This document shows, in pieces, positions 44,400-57,285 of a DNA stretch of 64,000 bases. The DNA lies in the NCBI GenBank assembly GCA_018466975.1, contig CM031563.1, positions 248,001-312,000 on the forward strand, in the 5' to 3' direction. Position 1 is the first letter of the stretch. Every line of letters begins with the position of its first letter. The position numbers and the translations under genes were made by a program. Under the pieces are notes generated by a model, which saw nothing but the letters and a program-made list of their open reading frames with translations, was not told the origin of the DNA and ran no database searches. The DNA is from Sparassis latifolia. Its lineage: Eukaryota > Basidiomycota > Agaricomycetes > Polyporales > Sparassidaceae.

Positions 44400-46293
44400 G
44401 TCTCTACGTGAAGTGTTTCGAAGGATCATCGCTATCCTTCCTGCTCGTGGATTGGTTCCACAGTAATGTGAGTACGCTTGTCTCTTTCAGTTCACGACGC
44501 TGAAATGTTCCCCTGGCAGTTACTCATTATGTACCGGCGCATACATGTACGTATATCATCTAGTGACTACGCGTGAAAGCCGTCGCGTCTTCCCGCGCAC
44601 AGCAGCAGGACAAGCCGACAGCGACTCCCTTACACGCTCTGGTCTATCACATCGCAATAGTATCCAGATGTGCGTCCCAGGTGATGCTGAATACTATTTC
44701 GCGGCTACAGCAATCGGACCTCTCTCACCGCGTGCGGGGCACATTCGCGGGCGGTGAACTGCATCACATATAGATCCGAGTGGCGGCGCATGCGTCTGCG
44801 TCCCTCCCGCCGCCTGGACCACAAATCGCAGGCCCGGCGTATATGCGCTCCCTCCCTACACGCCGCTTCTCGCAGATGACGCGCGCAAACCCGTTCTCGG
44901 GGCGTTCTATGTGTACCACCAGCACGCTGTGCCCGGCTCGCCAGTCGTCGCGCCCACATGCGAACTTGGGGCTTTCTTCACAGAATTGGTCGTCGGGACG
45001 ATGGACAAACACGTCATGACGCTTCGGCTCGGCGCGCGCTGGCAGGGGTTCCGCCGCCGCCGCCTGTGGTCCGGTGCGTCTTGGAGTTACTACGTACTTC
45101 CGTTGAGCACTGAAAGCCCGCGGCGGAGGACCGCCGCGCTTTTCCGGTGCGGTCGTCTGTGCGCTGCGAGATATCTGATGTGCTTTCGACGCCGACGTCG
45201 GATCCACTGGGTCGTCCAGAGGAGAGGAGAGGATCGTCTCTGCGGAGAGTTCTTAAGAGTTTTCGTTGTGCTCCCGCGGACCCGGTGGTGGTTCTTGCCG
45301 AAACCCAGAGGGAGTTCTGTTGGTTCGTATGCTTGCGCGTCGACCTGGACAAGGTCCATCGTTCGACGATGTATGGCCTAGTTCATGTGGGATTGTATTG
45401 CGCACGTACCACCGGATCTTCTGCATCGTAGGGGACGGTGGTCATGTTGGAGTTACCTTACGTGCTGCAGAACCGTGTGCCCTTGTTGTTAAGAAGAAGT
45501 AGTGGACAGGAAGGGAGGGAAGTAAATGCCCTGCAAAGATGTGACGACCGAGATTGGAGGAGAGGAGACTTGGACAAGGAGCGCGAGGTCGACAGGTGCG
45601 AATTTCGGATGCTGAACTCACTGCACCCCGACCGTCGCACCCGGAGGTTGTAGAATTTGGTGTATCGATTCGGACGGACGTGGATTACCTACTCAGACGC
45701 AGTAGATACTGTAGATGCTGTGAAAATCTGACCGGACACGCGATTAAAACAGCCGACCCGAGACCGGGGCTTGCGCACAGCGTCACCATGCCAGACGAAC
45801 CGGATCCGCCAGCGCGAATTTTTAGAAGACGATGATCGAACTCCGGACGGCGACAGCATCGTTATCACGTATCCAGGATCTGCGAAGATCGGGGATGCAA
45901 GCAGAGATCAGATTTGTGGAGTCAGAAGCGAGATGGACCGGAATATCAGCGCACTGAGAGAAACCCCGCGGCGAGACCGGTACAGGAGGCAGAGCTTGCA
46001 TCTGACATTTCGAAGGTCTTCCGACAAGTGGAGTGTGGAGATTAGTAAATGTATTCGGACAAGACGCGTGTTGTTACAGACAATTACGCTCCAGCTGCCC
46101 TGGATTTATGCATAAAGTAATAAGTCATACAATGCGGACTCTACAAAATGAAACCTCATGGTCAGCCGCCGTGGATCTCCAAGCCGCCAGACACTTACCG
46201 TAAAACAAGAGATACAGGATCTCGGGTGAGACATGAAACAGAATGCAAGAGCAAAAGCAAGACAACGACACGACCTAGATCTTTCCGCAACGA
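44400..46293. other. Intergenic region of about 1.9 kb
   Basis: The first 200 bases are the panB 3' flank and resemble the flank of its pseudogene. A minus-strand open frame at 44764-45207 (for example KRHDVFVHRPDDQFCEESPK, DDWRAGHSVLVVHIERPENG) is somewhat protein-like but has no known domain and no clear partner exons. It could be one exon of a small gene or a chance frame. Confidence 0.4.
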
Positions 46294-48557
46294 TTAGACA
46301 ACGTACACGTCTTCCTTCTCGATGCTGTACTCGTCCAGCTTGCGGAAGTACTCGATACGGGCCTGCCGTTCACGAGCCCGTTCCTTTGTGAAAATATGTC
46401 AGCATGCACGAGGACAAGGTCTCAGGATGCTCAAGGTACCTCGTCCACATCCACGTCCTCATCAGCAGGAGCCCTTGCCTTCCCCTTACCTTTGGCGGTA
46501 GACGCTCGAGTTACCCGATCGCTCGGCGCAACACTCTTCCCCCTGCCTCTTCCCCTTCCTCTACCCCGTCCTCTGCCTCTGCCTCTGCTCCTAGTTGCAC
46601 CGCGCCCTCTGCCCGCACCGCGCGTCTTCCTGGTGGCCACCTCTTCCTCCTCGCTCGCCGTCTCGCTCTCGCTCTCACTTGGACTCTCCACAGCCCTCCC
46701 CTTGCCCTTCGCACCACGTCTCCCTCTCCCGCGTCCACGCGTAGATGGCCCGGATCCACGAGCGGGTCGCTTAGTCGGCCTCCGCGGTAGCAGCTTCTCC
46801 AAATTCCGGGAGACGACCATCGGATCCTCCTCCGTATCGCTCTTCCCTTCATCTGCCTTTGTACGCTTCCTCTTGCCCGTCGTTGCCTGCGGTTCCGACT
46901 TCTTGCCTTCGTCTTCACTGGCAGTCTGCACGGAGATGTCGACATCGTGGGGTGCCGGATGCGGTGCAACGCTCGGGCGTGGACGATAGGCAGACAAAGG
47001 CTTGACGGGAGACAGCGAGGACAGAGCGCCGACCGCGAGACTGCGACTAAGACTCTGCGCGCGAACGTGCTCCTCGACGGGGGACGAAACAGCGGAGCTA
47101 GACAATGAGAAAGATGGTGTAGGAAGGGGGGAGCGCTTGCGCGGTTTGTGCGGTGTCCGGAGGGGGTCATCCCGAGAAGACGACGAGCTGGTAGCAGCCA
47201 GAAGCGCCTCCTGCGGGATAATAGCAGGGACGATTATAACGTTCTCCTGATCATCTTCGTCGCCATCGTCATCCTCGGCATCAGGAGGTATGGTATCAAC
47301 CATCGCCGGAATACGGACAGGGACATTCTCCTTGTCTTCGTCGCCATCCTCGACGTCTGAATAGTCGGCCATGGCTGGAAGACGAGCAGGGGCATTCTCC
47401 TTGTCTTCGTCGTCCTCAACGTCCGGAGACGCGAAATCGACCATCGGCGGGAGACGGACAGGAGCATTCTCCTTGTCATCGTCCTCTTCCTCGACGTCTG
47501 GAGATGCATAATCGACCAGCGCAGGAAGACGAGCAGGCGCATTCTCCTTGTCCTCATCATTTTCGGCAACCGAAGGCGAAAAATCGGGCATCGTAGGATG
47601 GGGAAAATATGCGTTCTCTCTGTCTTCACCACCCTCCTCAATCTCTGCCTCGACATCAGCAGCAGAAAAAATAGGTCCTCCTGTGATTTCTGCGAATACT
47701 GCACGGCGACGCGGAGGTGGACTGTCTAAATAGAGGTCGTCAATGTTGTGGTCATCGTCGGCGTCCTCTGCAGGTGGTGGCGTAGGTAAGGGAGGAGGCG
47801 GTGACGGTGGAGCGACAGGCACCGGAATTGAGAGCTGCCCGAGCGGTGCCCGACGTTGAACAGAACGCGTCTTGCGTGCATTCTTCATCAAACCTCCCCG
47901 CTGCGGCTGTCGATCTCTCGCGGCCTTCAGCTTCCTCTCTACCGCAAGAAATCCGAATGGGTCACTATCTTGCTTCGTCTCTGCACTGTGATGCTCGGCA
48001 ATGTCGGGAATGGGCGCATGAACGTTCTCCTTGTCCTCATTCTCTTCATTCTCGTACCCCAATGGCGCCACAGAGGAAGCGGAGGGAGGAGAAGACGGCG
48101 GAAGTGGCGACATAGCACGTTTTGTAGGTTGGGTCACGCGAGAGGGACTTCGGATGGAAAGGATACTGCCCACGGATCTCTGAGGTCTGCGGTGGAAAGA
48201 CAGAGGAGTAGACTGTATAGGTAACCTGGCTGCTGCACGACCGGTCTTGCGTTTGGCAGACGGACTTCGCAATAGGTCCACCGCAGGGTCCAGGTTCTCA
48301 AGCCTGGCGCCTAGAGTCAACAGAGATCCATGAGAAAGGCCCTCACCGAACGATGGAAGTGTCTGCGAGCCATCATCTACAGTGAACGCGGGAAGAGGCG
48401 GACGCTTGGGACTGCCAAGTATGCGCTGCTTCGAGGTGGGAGTCGCGATGTGGGCGCGACTGGACTTGTGCGCTTGTGGCGTATTCCCCGGAGTCTTGTC
48501 CTGAAGAACCTTGCGTCGCGTCCGCATAGTCAAAGACGGACGATCTCTAGACCGCAT
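46294..48557 (-). CDS. Nuclear protein with KEN-box repeats; possible sororin-like mitotic regulator
   Basis: Two exons, 48557-46440 and 46383-46294, join GAG to GAA across a 56-base intron and give about 735 residues. The protein is disordered and very charged. Residues 176-178 are KEN, followed at 201-203 by an FGF in SDPFGFLAVERKLKAA. Then comes a tandem array of about 23-residue units, four with KEN (as DKENAPARLP) and two degenerate (DRENAY, DQENVI). A basic RGR-rich stretch (for example TRGRGRGRRGAKGKGRA) follows, and the C-terminus is RIEYFRKLDEYSIEKEDVYV plus V. KEN boxes are destruction signals read by APC/C-Cdh1. KEN, FGF and a conserved C-terminal end occur together in sororin, the cohesin protector. 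That link is an inference from motifs; the alternative is another APC/C-controlled chromatin protein. ATG 48557 or 48527 could be the start. Confidence 0.6.
47240..47640 (-). repeat. Tandem coding repeat encoding the KEN-box units
   Basis: The string CATTCTCCTTGTC(T/C)TC on the plus strand, the reverse of GA(A/G)GACAAGGAGAATG, recurs at about 47323, 47393, 47465 and 47540, with spacing of 70-75 bases. Each unit encodes an acidic run, DKEN, (A/V)P(A/V)R(L/I)P and an (A/S)D(Y/F) end. Outer units near 47250 and 47615 are degenerate. Confidence 0.88.
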
Positions 48558-51475
48558 ACTGTGAGTTTGATGATGGATACTGATCCACACATCAGCTTTA
48601 CCTATTGTCTTATCAAATGAACTGAACAAAAAAAGCAAGGAAGATTTGGCAATGACTCTGGGATACGTTCGGGCTCGAGAGCAGGTTTGTGAGACAAATG
48701 AATTGCAGCCACTGTAGGAATGCGTACAAGGAAACCGGTGTAAGGTAGCAACTTCAATGTCGTCGTATTTGTCTCGGAAACTCGGAAATGATAGGTGACA
48801 AGATAAACAAGATGTTTGGGGAAGATGGCGGCGGTAGGTGAGGCCGCCTGCGGAGCAGGCCCCGAACGATCGTCACAGTCACGTCACACAGCAGTGACAC
48901 ACGCGTCGACCACGTGAGTGACGCGATCTGGGGTGACTGTTCATCGGGGAATTTGCATCTTTCTGGTACGGGTCTTATCAGCAATTGTAAGTCATTACAA
49001 GGTGTAAAATATATGGAAGGTGTAGAAGGCTTGTAGCCCTGAGTATAACCACAGATAAGACTATGCAGCTTCTGCCAAGAACAATAAGAATTGTGAACAT
49101 CCGGAATTCTCGTGCAACTCAAGCAGGATGATAGCTCTTATGTTTCTGGTAAGACCTTACATTTCACCGTTAGATGCAACAGCACCCATTCTATGCACGA
49201 AATCTCGGCTATACTGCTAGCCCCAGTGCTCACCACTACACTGGACATGAGATACCTAGTCAACAAATATATTGGACCAAACCAAAGCCAACTCCCAAAT
49301 ATATGTGCCTACGTGGCATGGAATCACCCCAATCCAGACAAACATGCAATGAGGGCGGCCAGACTACCAATGACCATCAAATATTGGTGCACGCACCCTT
49401 GGTATCCTGGAACCACAGCCGCCCATGACGTATCGCGACTGAAATTCACAGAAGATCTGTGTAGGATGAGGTGTGAGGGTGAATATAATGGTCAAATGGT
49501 GTGGACACCATCCATCCCCTGCACACAACAACGTGGGCAGTACCCACGGAGCTTCTCAGCTCGAGGATCAGGAACGTAGGCACACAAATATCTCCCCATA
49601 CAATGACACAGACGAACATGTCTGCGGAGCACGATACAGCTCGGGAGTCACGTCACTTCATGCGAGAGGTGGTGGGTGGAGCAGAAGAGAGACAATACAA
49701 AGAAAGATGCACGCGCCGAAAGTTCAACATGCCGATCACTTTAGGGCCAGCCGTAGGAACTCGTACGATAGCTAGGGCAAAGGGGAAGGCACGGCGCGTC
49801 GCGTTATCGGTTATCTCTTGTCCAGAGGAGTCAAGCTGAGGAGAGTCTGACATGACGTTGCAAGCCGAACATCAGGCTTGGCTGCGGTCGGGAAGGTGTT
49901 ACAAGATGTATAGGATACAGAGTAGCTCCGGAGATCGAAACGGAACAGCGATGGCCGGTGCACATGCTCTGTACCAGGGCGACGAAGACCCACAAGCTGT
50001 GTATCAGCACGACGCGTCGATTGTAAGCTCTTACACGTGGTTACAAACTCGCGTCACACTTGGTCACACTTGTCAGCGCTGCAACATCAGCAAAACCGGG
50101 AATTTTCTCCAAAGAGATTATAAAGGTGTAATTCCATGTAACTTGCGCAATTTTTTCACCAAGGAATACATTGCATTGTAATCCTGAGTCAGATTGCAGA
50201 GTTGCCAACTGGCATAATCAGTTATAAACTCTGGAAACATTTTACAGGTTATGAAGCTCATATAACTTCCTACAAAATTTATTACGCGCTACATTCAGAC
50301 TGTCCTAAACAGACCGAAACCGATTCATTCAGATCGGTTTGATAATTCTCAAAAGTGGGAGTATTCCAAATTAATTATGTCAACATATTATTATTACTGC
50401 AGCGACGTACAAAGTGCTCTACATTACCGAGCGCAGAGAGGTCTCTTTCCTCCCCCACAATTCCGCAGTAGTGTGTAACAGTAACCCCCTGTACCTCTGA
50501 GAATTATCATTGGATGGCGGAGAAAGCACATGACAGTGTGTAAGAGAAGATGACTCAGATACCATTGGCTAATGTTTACAAGGAGTAAAAGACGATGACT
50601 CATTCGGTTTGATTCGGCTATATTTCATGTTTTGCACTGTACGATAACTACTGATACACTAATAATACAACGATACGTGGTAAACTTCCTATGATTCCTA
50701 TCCACCGTGAGGGATGAGGAGGAGTACCGTCTCCTGTCAAACATTAGGTTAGGATGAACAACAGCTACGAAACTACTTTGCACGCACATCGTGCAAATCG
50801 TCAGTGAAGTGGAATGTAAAGTGGTCGTTCCCTCTGTCGACGCATTCTATATTCACATTTACGGTCAACGTGTCGAAGACATGCGCTTTGGTATTTGTCG
50901 CCATTAATCACCGTATCCGAAAGAGCAATGTACAAACTGTGCGGGACATATTGGGTACGTCCGATGGCGTCTCGGATAGTCGCGAAGTAGCACATGTTAC
51001 AGGAACTGATAATATGACAGATGACAGAGTGAATATACTGAGAGTGTTCAGGAGAGGACATGATGGTCGTATGGATGGACGCAAATACTGTTTGTCCCCT
51101 GTTTGGGCGTCTCGTACTAGCGCTCAATCACCTGATATTTTGCCAGCGCACGAAAGGGTGCTTCCACTGTATTCGCTGTAACGACAGCTATGCTGGAGAC
51201 ATTAACAAGGTGCGTATCGGTGCGCATGGTAGGTGAGTAGCATAGAACATCGCTACTTATACTATGTACAGTGACGGTGCTCTTTTCCGACCTAGAAATC
51301 AGCTAGTCATCATACAGGATTATCATCTGCGACGTCCTCATACTGGACTATGGTTTAACGATGGAAGTGAGTTCTCGATTTCGCTTTCATTTGCAACCTC
51401 GACTGCTGATTGGCCGGCGATACTCCGTTGTCGTAACCTGTCTGCGATTTTTGGGTGAGTGGGATTTCGAATCGA
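48558..51475. other. Region between the KEN-box gene and the Helitron gene
   Basis: No supported gene in 2.9 kb. Several short GTAA/TTAC-rich inverted motifs occur (about 48987, 50022 and 50130). A stem-loop AAACCGAT-8-ATCGGTTT lies at 50317-50340. Part of this stretch is probably the 3' part of the Helitron, but its end could not be fixed. Confidence 0.4.
50317..50340. other. Stem-loop upstream-candidate for a Helitron 3' hairpin
   Basis: Eight paired bases (AAACCGAT with ATCGGTTT) surround an 8-base loop. It lies 1.1 kb beyond the stop of the Helitron gene on its 3' side, where a terminal hairpin is expected. No clean CTRR follows it on the minus strand, so the assignment is weak. Confidence 0.25.
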
Positions 51476-54400
51476 TTATTGCTGGATTTTACCTGGTACG
51501 TTTACATTGTTCAATCCACCAGCATTCAGTGCTTTCCACCACTGTAGCGTATCCTTTTCCAGCTGGATCAGTCGTCTGTCTTCTCGACAGAGCATTTCGT
51601 CTACTGGCTTTTTTATCAACGCAGGATCGAAATCTCGTAACAGGCGAATTGTTTCTCGACCGGAACTGCGAGACAATGCAACATATATGTTGAAAAGAGT
51701 TAGCGCGCCTCCCGTGGGTGGATTCGCCATATCGACAATGATATATGACAATGTTTGACCTTGGCCTCGAAAATCTGTGAATGCGTATGCTCCGGTTACT
51801 GCGAATTGCAGGCGAGTAATAGTTTTTTTGGGTGAGGTTGTCTTTGAGCTTTGGATATAGAAAGTTTTGACCATCGGTTCGATAGGTACAACCCCTTCTG
51901 GTAGACCCGGCAACGTAAACTTGTGACTGCCATGCAATTTCACCAGTATATATGCCGGAGGACGTTGCAGATGAACAATGGGCTCATTTCCGTACTGTGG
52001 TTCAGTTTCGTGTAAGACAATATCGATCACGGTTCCTCGGCTGCCGTTTGCAACATCAAGGTCGGTCTTCATATTCATAGTGATCATTATTTTCATTCCG
52101 ATTGCCAGCTCAACAACATCTGGAAGGCCCGATTGCTCATTCCGATTTCTTCGAGTTCGAGGTCTTGTTAAAACCAAATATTTTTCCGCCGTAGTCAAAG
52201 GCCGTTTCGCTCGACCTATTGTGTCCAATGCAGGACAAATGAATAGTCTTGTATCTGCGATAGGTAAGCAATCTGTGTGTCTTTGAAAACTATTAGACAC
52301 TTACTGCTTTCCGAACAATGTCGTCTTAATGCTGCGGCGTTCCATTCTTCTCGAACTGAATGTCGCGGAGTGATCAGACACGCATCTTTCCATGGGTGTG
52401 TCGAAAAATCAGTAGGTGGACATTGCGAACTGGTAAGGACAAGACTTTGTAGTAGGTTCAAGTCGTCGTTACTTGTCCTGCCGTTACGAAGTGCCCGCAA
52501 GAAATTCATCCATACTGGATCAGTTATTCGCACTTGTTCGTGAAGAATTACGACGCGGTTAAACTGTTCATATATTTTGCGACCAATGTTGGATTTGTGG
52601 GTGTCGTTTTGACTGACAGGATAATACAACGGTGCAGTTCTCCCTTTTGCAATTGGCGGAAACTGATGAAAGTCGCCACATAGAATGACGTGTAGTCCTC
52701 CGAATGCAAGATCGTCATGTACCTCCCCCGTTTTTCCTATTCCCACATGACGCGACAGATCGGCGAAGAATTCACGGCTGAGCATTGACATTTCATCGAT
52801 AACTAGATATTCGCATAAACGCCAGATCGACTCCAATTTGGTCTTTCCTTCAGGACGAAGAGAGGCAGATGATCGAAGCGAAAGGACACCAACGTTGTGA
52901 GTTGTCTTGCCATCAATTACTGATGCTGCAATACCTGTGTAGGCCGCTTTGACCAACATATAGCGAACTGCCCTGCTAGCGAATGCCTCTGTTACTGTTT
53001 GTATGACTTTTGATTTTCCGGTGCCTCCTTCTCCATGAACTTGTAGCAACAACTGTGGTAAGTGATGCCCTCGAAGTGTACAGTCCAAATGATAGACAAT
53101 GATGTCGAATGCCCGACGTTGGTCGACTAACAGGCAATTTGGATCAACAGCGTCCAATGATGCTTCTGCTGTCGCGATAGACGTTGGTGACACGTCTCCA
53201 GCTTCTTCTGCATCCAATGCGTTTCCTATATTTTCCACAGTGCCTGTCGGCTCTTCACTCGCATGAAATCTGATGGCAGAATCGTGTTGGTTAACCATTC
53301 GGTCCATTTCTCCATTCCACGATTTCAACAGTTCACGATCGGCCGCTGTAGCAACATGGATAGGATATTTGACACCAGGTGGTATATATTCTTGTGAAAA
53401 CATGCCGACCAAGCGTCCAATGCGTGTCGCAGCTTCTGAATAGGCATGATCGCGAGAAGATAACCGATTTAATGTGAGCCAGTTTTCCAACTCTTCTTCA
53501 GTGATGTCATCATATTCGTTGCCCTCCATATCTTCGTCATCACCTTCGTTGTCCGTTGGTTCGTCTTCATCACCCAGAGTCATTTGATTGTCATCATGTT
53601 GTTCTTTCTGCGCAGCGACTTCTGCAGCAATACGGCATCGATGAAAATACTGAATTCCACATATTATATCGCGCCATTTCTGCGAAGAAGTGTTTTCGAA
53701 TGCATCGAAGGCTGCAGACCAGGATTCGTAACCTCGTCTGAGGTCATTAACATTTCTCCAAGGTTTCAACAACATCAGCATCGATGCTGCATACAGTTCA
53801 CGTGAATCTTTATCGTCTCGTCGCGGAAAATATTGTCCAACAAATTTCGGTGCTGCATTGTGCCCGGAGCTTCGTACAATACGGTAAGCAGTTTGACTTC
53901 TTGGGTGTTCCGGTCGATAATGAGAACGCATATTAAGCGGATGACCTTTTTTCCCATGAGAATTCTGTTCTCGCTTGTTCTTTGGCTCGTAGGTGTCAAT
54001 GAGAAAGAATAAAACACTGAACTCCTCTAGTTCATTGCCCCGAAACCTATAATCTGTCACTTGACATTTCGGCGTAATAAACCCGGCAGGTGAAGCTTCT
54101 AGAACAACAGTTTCTTCTGAGCGGAGTTCCTATATGAACAATTAGCATACCGTTGCACTAACTGACTGACGTTTCGTACAGAACTATTATCATTTGTTGG
54201 AAATTGTTCGGCGTTATTCGTCAGTCTTCGCTCTGCAAGCTGCGGATCCTGTTTCTGCAAGTACATGGCAAACGATGACCAATAAATTGTATTTGGATGA
54301 TGGGAACGGAATACGTCGCCCCATCCCTTGTGGTAAGTCATAATCATTGGTCCAGCAAGTTCTTGCTCTCGATTAACGGTATTCACTGCTCGGAAGATTA

Positions 54401-57170
54401 GAAGCCTTTGCCGTTCTTTCAGATCTTCCATAAATCGCGGATCGTCAAAATGGTAGGCCAGTTTGTCAGCTAAGAGCGCTGATAAATTATAATTGGAACC
54501 TTGTTTCTTTGTAGCGTATGTCGTGGCATAAAATGATAAGTTCAATGTGTCGTGTCCATTCAAAAGCAAGCTGACATCATTGTTTGCCATTAGCGTCTCT
54601 GTTATCGTAGGCATGGAAGCATTCATAAATGGATATAACCGCTTCGGATGCCATTCTCCAGATGGTGTGACGATGCTCTCAGCGTATAATGGCCATGGAG
54701 CTCGACGTTTGCAACGAATAATGCCCTTCTTCAATCGCAAACAACTTGAAGGGGAACAAGTGTGTATTTGTTTTGTTCGCATAACTTGAAATGCAATTTG
54801 ACTTGCACGACTGTTATAGTCATCGGAATCAGGATCCAATTGACGTGAGTAGCCAACCTCTGGATTTGTAGATGTATGCCGTATCTCATTCTCCGTATCC
54901 AATCCTGCTAGTCGTGCTCGAGCCACTGCATCGCCGAAAGTTCGAACCCGCTCCCGAAAAGCTTCCTCCTGCAATAAACGATGCATGACTTCTGTTGATG
55001 GAGCTCCCTCCAACCATAAGAGCGCATGCAGATGAAGAGTTCCCGCCCTTGACTTTCCACCACACCGAAATACCCTTTGAGCACTCCAAAAATGCCTGTC
55101 GTTGCGTTTATACGTCCTCGAGATGTAACGTGAATACCGAAAAGAACGCGAAAGACGAGATCGATGATGAAATGGAAATATCTTGCAGCGCCATATGGGT
55201 TTTTTGCAATATTGACTGCTCGTTTTTCTTTTCCAGGACCAAGAACATTGGAGAACTGATCCATGTCGATATCTTCACCACAAAAGATTTGAGCAATTGG
55301 ACTATGCAAATCGTCAGGATTGATAGTAACCCATAAACTCGGTGCGTTCAACAGAATTGTCATGCCCCAAATTTCGCTACACAATTTTTCTCTTGAGGAA
55401 TTTGAACCAGTAACACGCATTGCACTAGCATACAGATGTTTTCGTAGTAAGCGAACACCTGGATCGGAGATAGGTTGATGATTTGCCTCCTGTTCTGCAG
55501 CGGACTTCAATCGCTGAATTGTTATTGATGATAGCTGAGCCGCATCCCGATCAAAGTCCTTCTTTTGCATTTCAACTCGTGCGGAATGCAGTGCCTCCCG
55601 TTTTTGTTTGACGCTGAACACATGATATGGGAAAATCCCATGTGTACAGAATCTTCCATCGAAATAGTCCAAGCACCACTCCATATGTTCTCCCAAAGAC
55701 ACTGGACGTCGACGCTTCCGTTCTAGCCCACCGACGCCAAACGGAAACAGAAATGGGTACGTCTTCTCCCACAAGTTATTGTTTATCTCTGTTGATGGAA
55801 ATTCATTTTGCGCTCCCAACCGTGCCGAACTGCATATCCGCCCTCTTCTCCACTACTCCATAAATTGACCAATCCCCACTGAAGCATCTCCGATGATGAG
55901 GTCTGCGTCAGGTCAACATCGTGTGACCCTAAAAATCGCAGAGGAACAATATCTATATTTATGGTGAATTTCTTTCATGTAGTAATACGCAAAATACTTA
56001 CCTGGATCACTTTCACTTATCTCGATGTCTTCTTCCACCGCCACAGCACCAGCACTCTCATATGCAATCATATCAGAATCAGTTTCCTGTCGAACAATTG
56101 CGAGGACTTCGTTCGAACGTCATCTTCAGGGAGTAGAGACAGCGCGGCCATATCGATTTCGATGTCTCCATAATATGCCGGGTTATGCTCCTTCAACCAT
56201 TGGAGTGCGCGACCCACATGATATCGACGAACTCGAAAGGTAGAACGTAACCAATTCTTCGGCAAATGACCTCGTCCGACATATGTTACTGAAATGACTT
56301 CTGCGAGAACCCTAAAGGCTGTGGTAGAAGTCGACCATGAAGCATATTGACTATCTGCTCCGTATTCAACGAATATGTTGTAACGTTGCCCTTGATCCCG
56401 CATTGCAACATAGCTGGATTTTGACCTCCTCGCCGATCTTTAGGATATAGCTTGAATATACACGCTCGCACGAAATTTCGCGCAATCAAATATTGCTCTG
56501 GAATCGTCAGAACTTCCAGGTCGAAAGGCAATGTTCCGATCCACATGTCGTTGGCAAGGGAAAATTTTGGAGGTCGGTCTTCTTCATCCTCTTCATATAA
56601 TTGATCCAAACACTGACCACATATGTTGATTTTCAGAGTATTATCTTCTTCAACACACCCTTCCCGCACTACTATCAAACCGTCCATGGTATCCTGTCCA
56701 GGAATGATAGATCGACATTCCAAGCGGTGACGATTGGGTACTTTCTTCAATGCCATCGTCTCGAATTCTGCCTCCATCACCATCAACCGTCGTGCACAAA
56801 CACCACATATCTTATGTTGCAATGCAACATTAGACGTCGCCTCTCGAAAGCGACGCAAAATATTCTTCAACTCTACGTCGTTAGCAGGAATCATAAACTT
56901 CTCTGTCGTAACCTCGCCATTAACGTCACCGCTCAATCGCGGCAATTTCCTCTGGTTCTCCGCATCGGCAACCGCTGCCTCTTCTTCCAACCGTTTTCGC
57001 TTCCGAGAAATTGCGTCATTGATACGAGACTCACAATCTGAACCCAGCTGTGATACAGCAGCGAGCAGTGCCGGTTTCGTTCTGTGAGCACTAGAAGGCA
57101 AATAAATATTGTCGCCAACAGCTTCCAGTATTTCTTTCTTCGTGAGTGTATCCATCGGAACGTTATGCAC
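51476..57170 (-). pseudogene. Helitron replicase-helicase (RepHel), frameshifted
   Basis: From the N-terminus: MDTLTKKEILEAVGDNIYLP, two CxxC pairs (KICGVCARRL, INICGQCLDQLY), then MLQCGIKGNVTTYSLNTEQI. The Helitron-like N domain follows (PSLWVTINPDDLHSPIAQIF; GIFGVLKGYFGVVESQGR), then the HUH site GTLHLHALLWLEG and the paired tyrosines FYATTYATKK. The helicase is PIF1-type: HGEGGTGKS, EYLVIDEMSML, GDFHQFPPI, FRGQGQTL and YVALSRSSG. Introns at about 54135-54184 and 52255-52304 join in phase. Four one-base frame changes lie near 56313, 56120, 55817 and 55042; the last is inside GGGCGGG right before the HUH motif. Family length and order are otherwise complete, so decay looks recent. Confidence 0.88.
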
Positions 57171-57285
57171 ACAAACAGCAAGACCCTCACTTATTAATCC
57201 ACCAATTACGTCAATCCAGCTATGACAAACCCTCCACCATCGTCTGCCCCCAACCCCTATCCTCGTTCTTATTCATTCTACCGCC

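Noticed and set aside
48558..51475. Possible genes at 49112-49579 and 50804-51181
   Set aside because: Both have antisense frames of similar length, no domain and no convincing splice sites.
51476..57170. Treating the separate Helitron open frames as different genes
   Set aside because: The pieces line up in order with one RepHel protein. The breaks are single-base shifts or short introns that join in phase.
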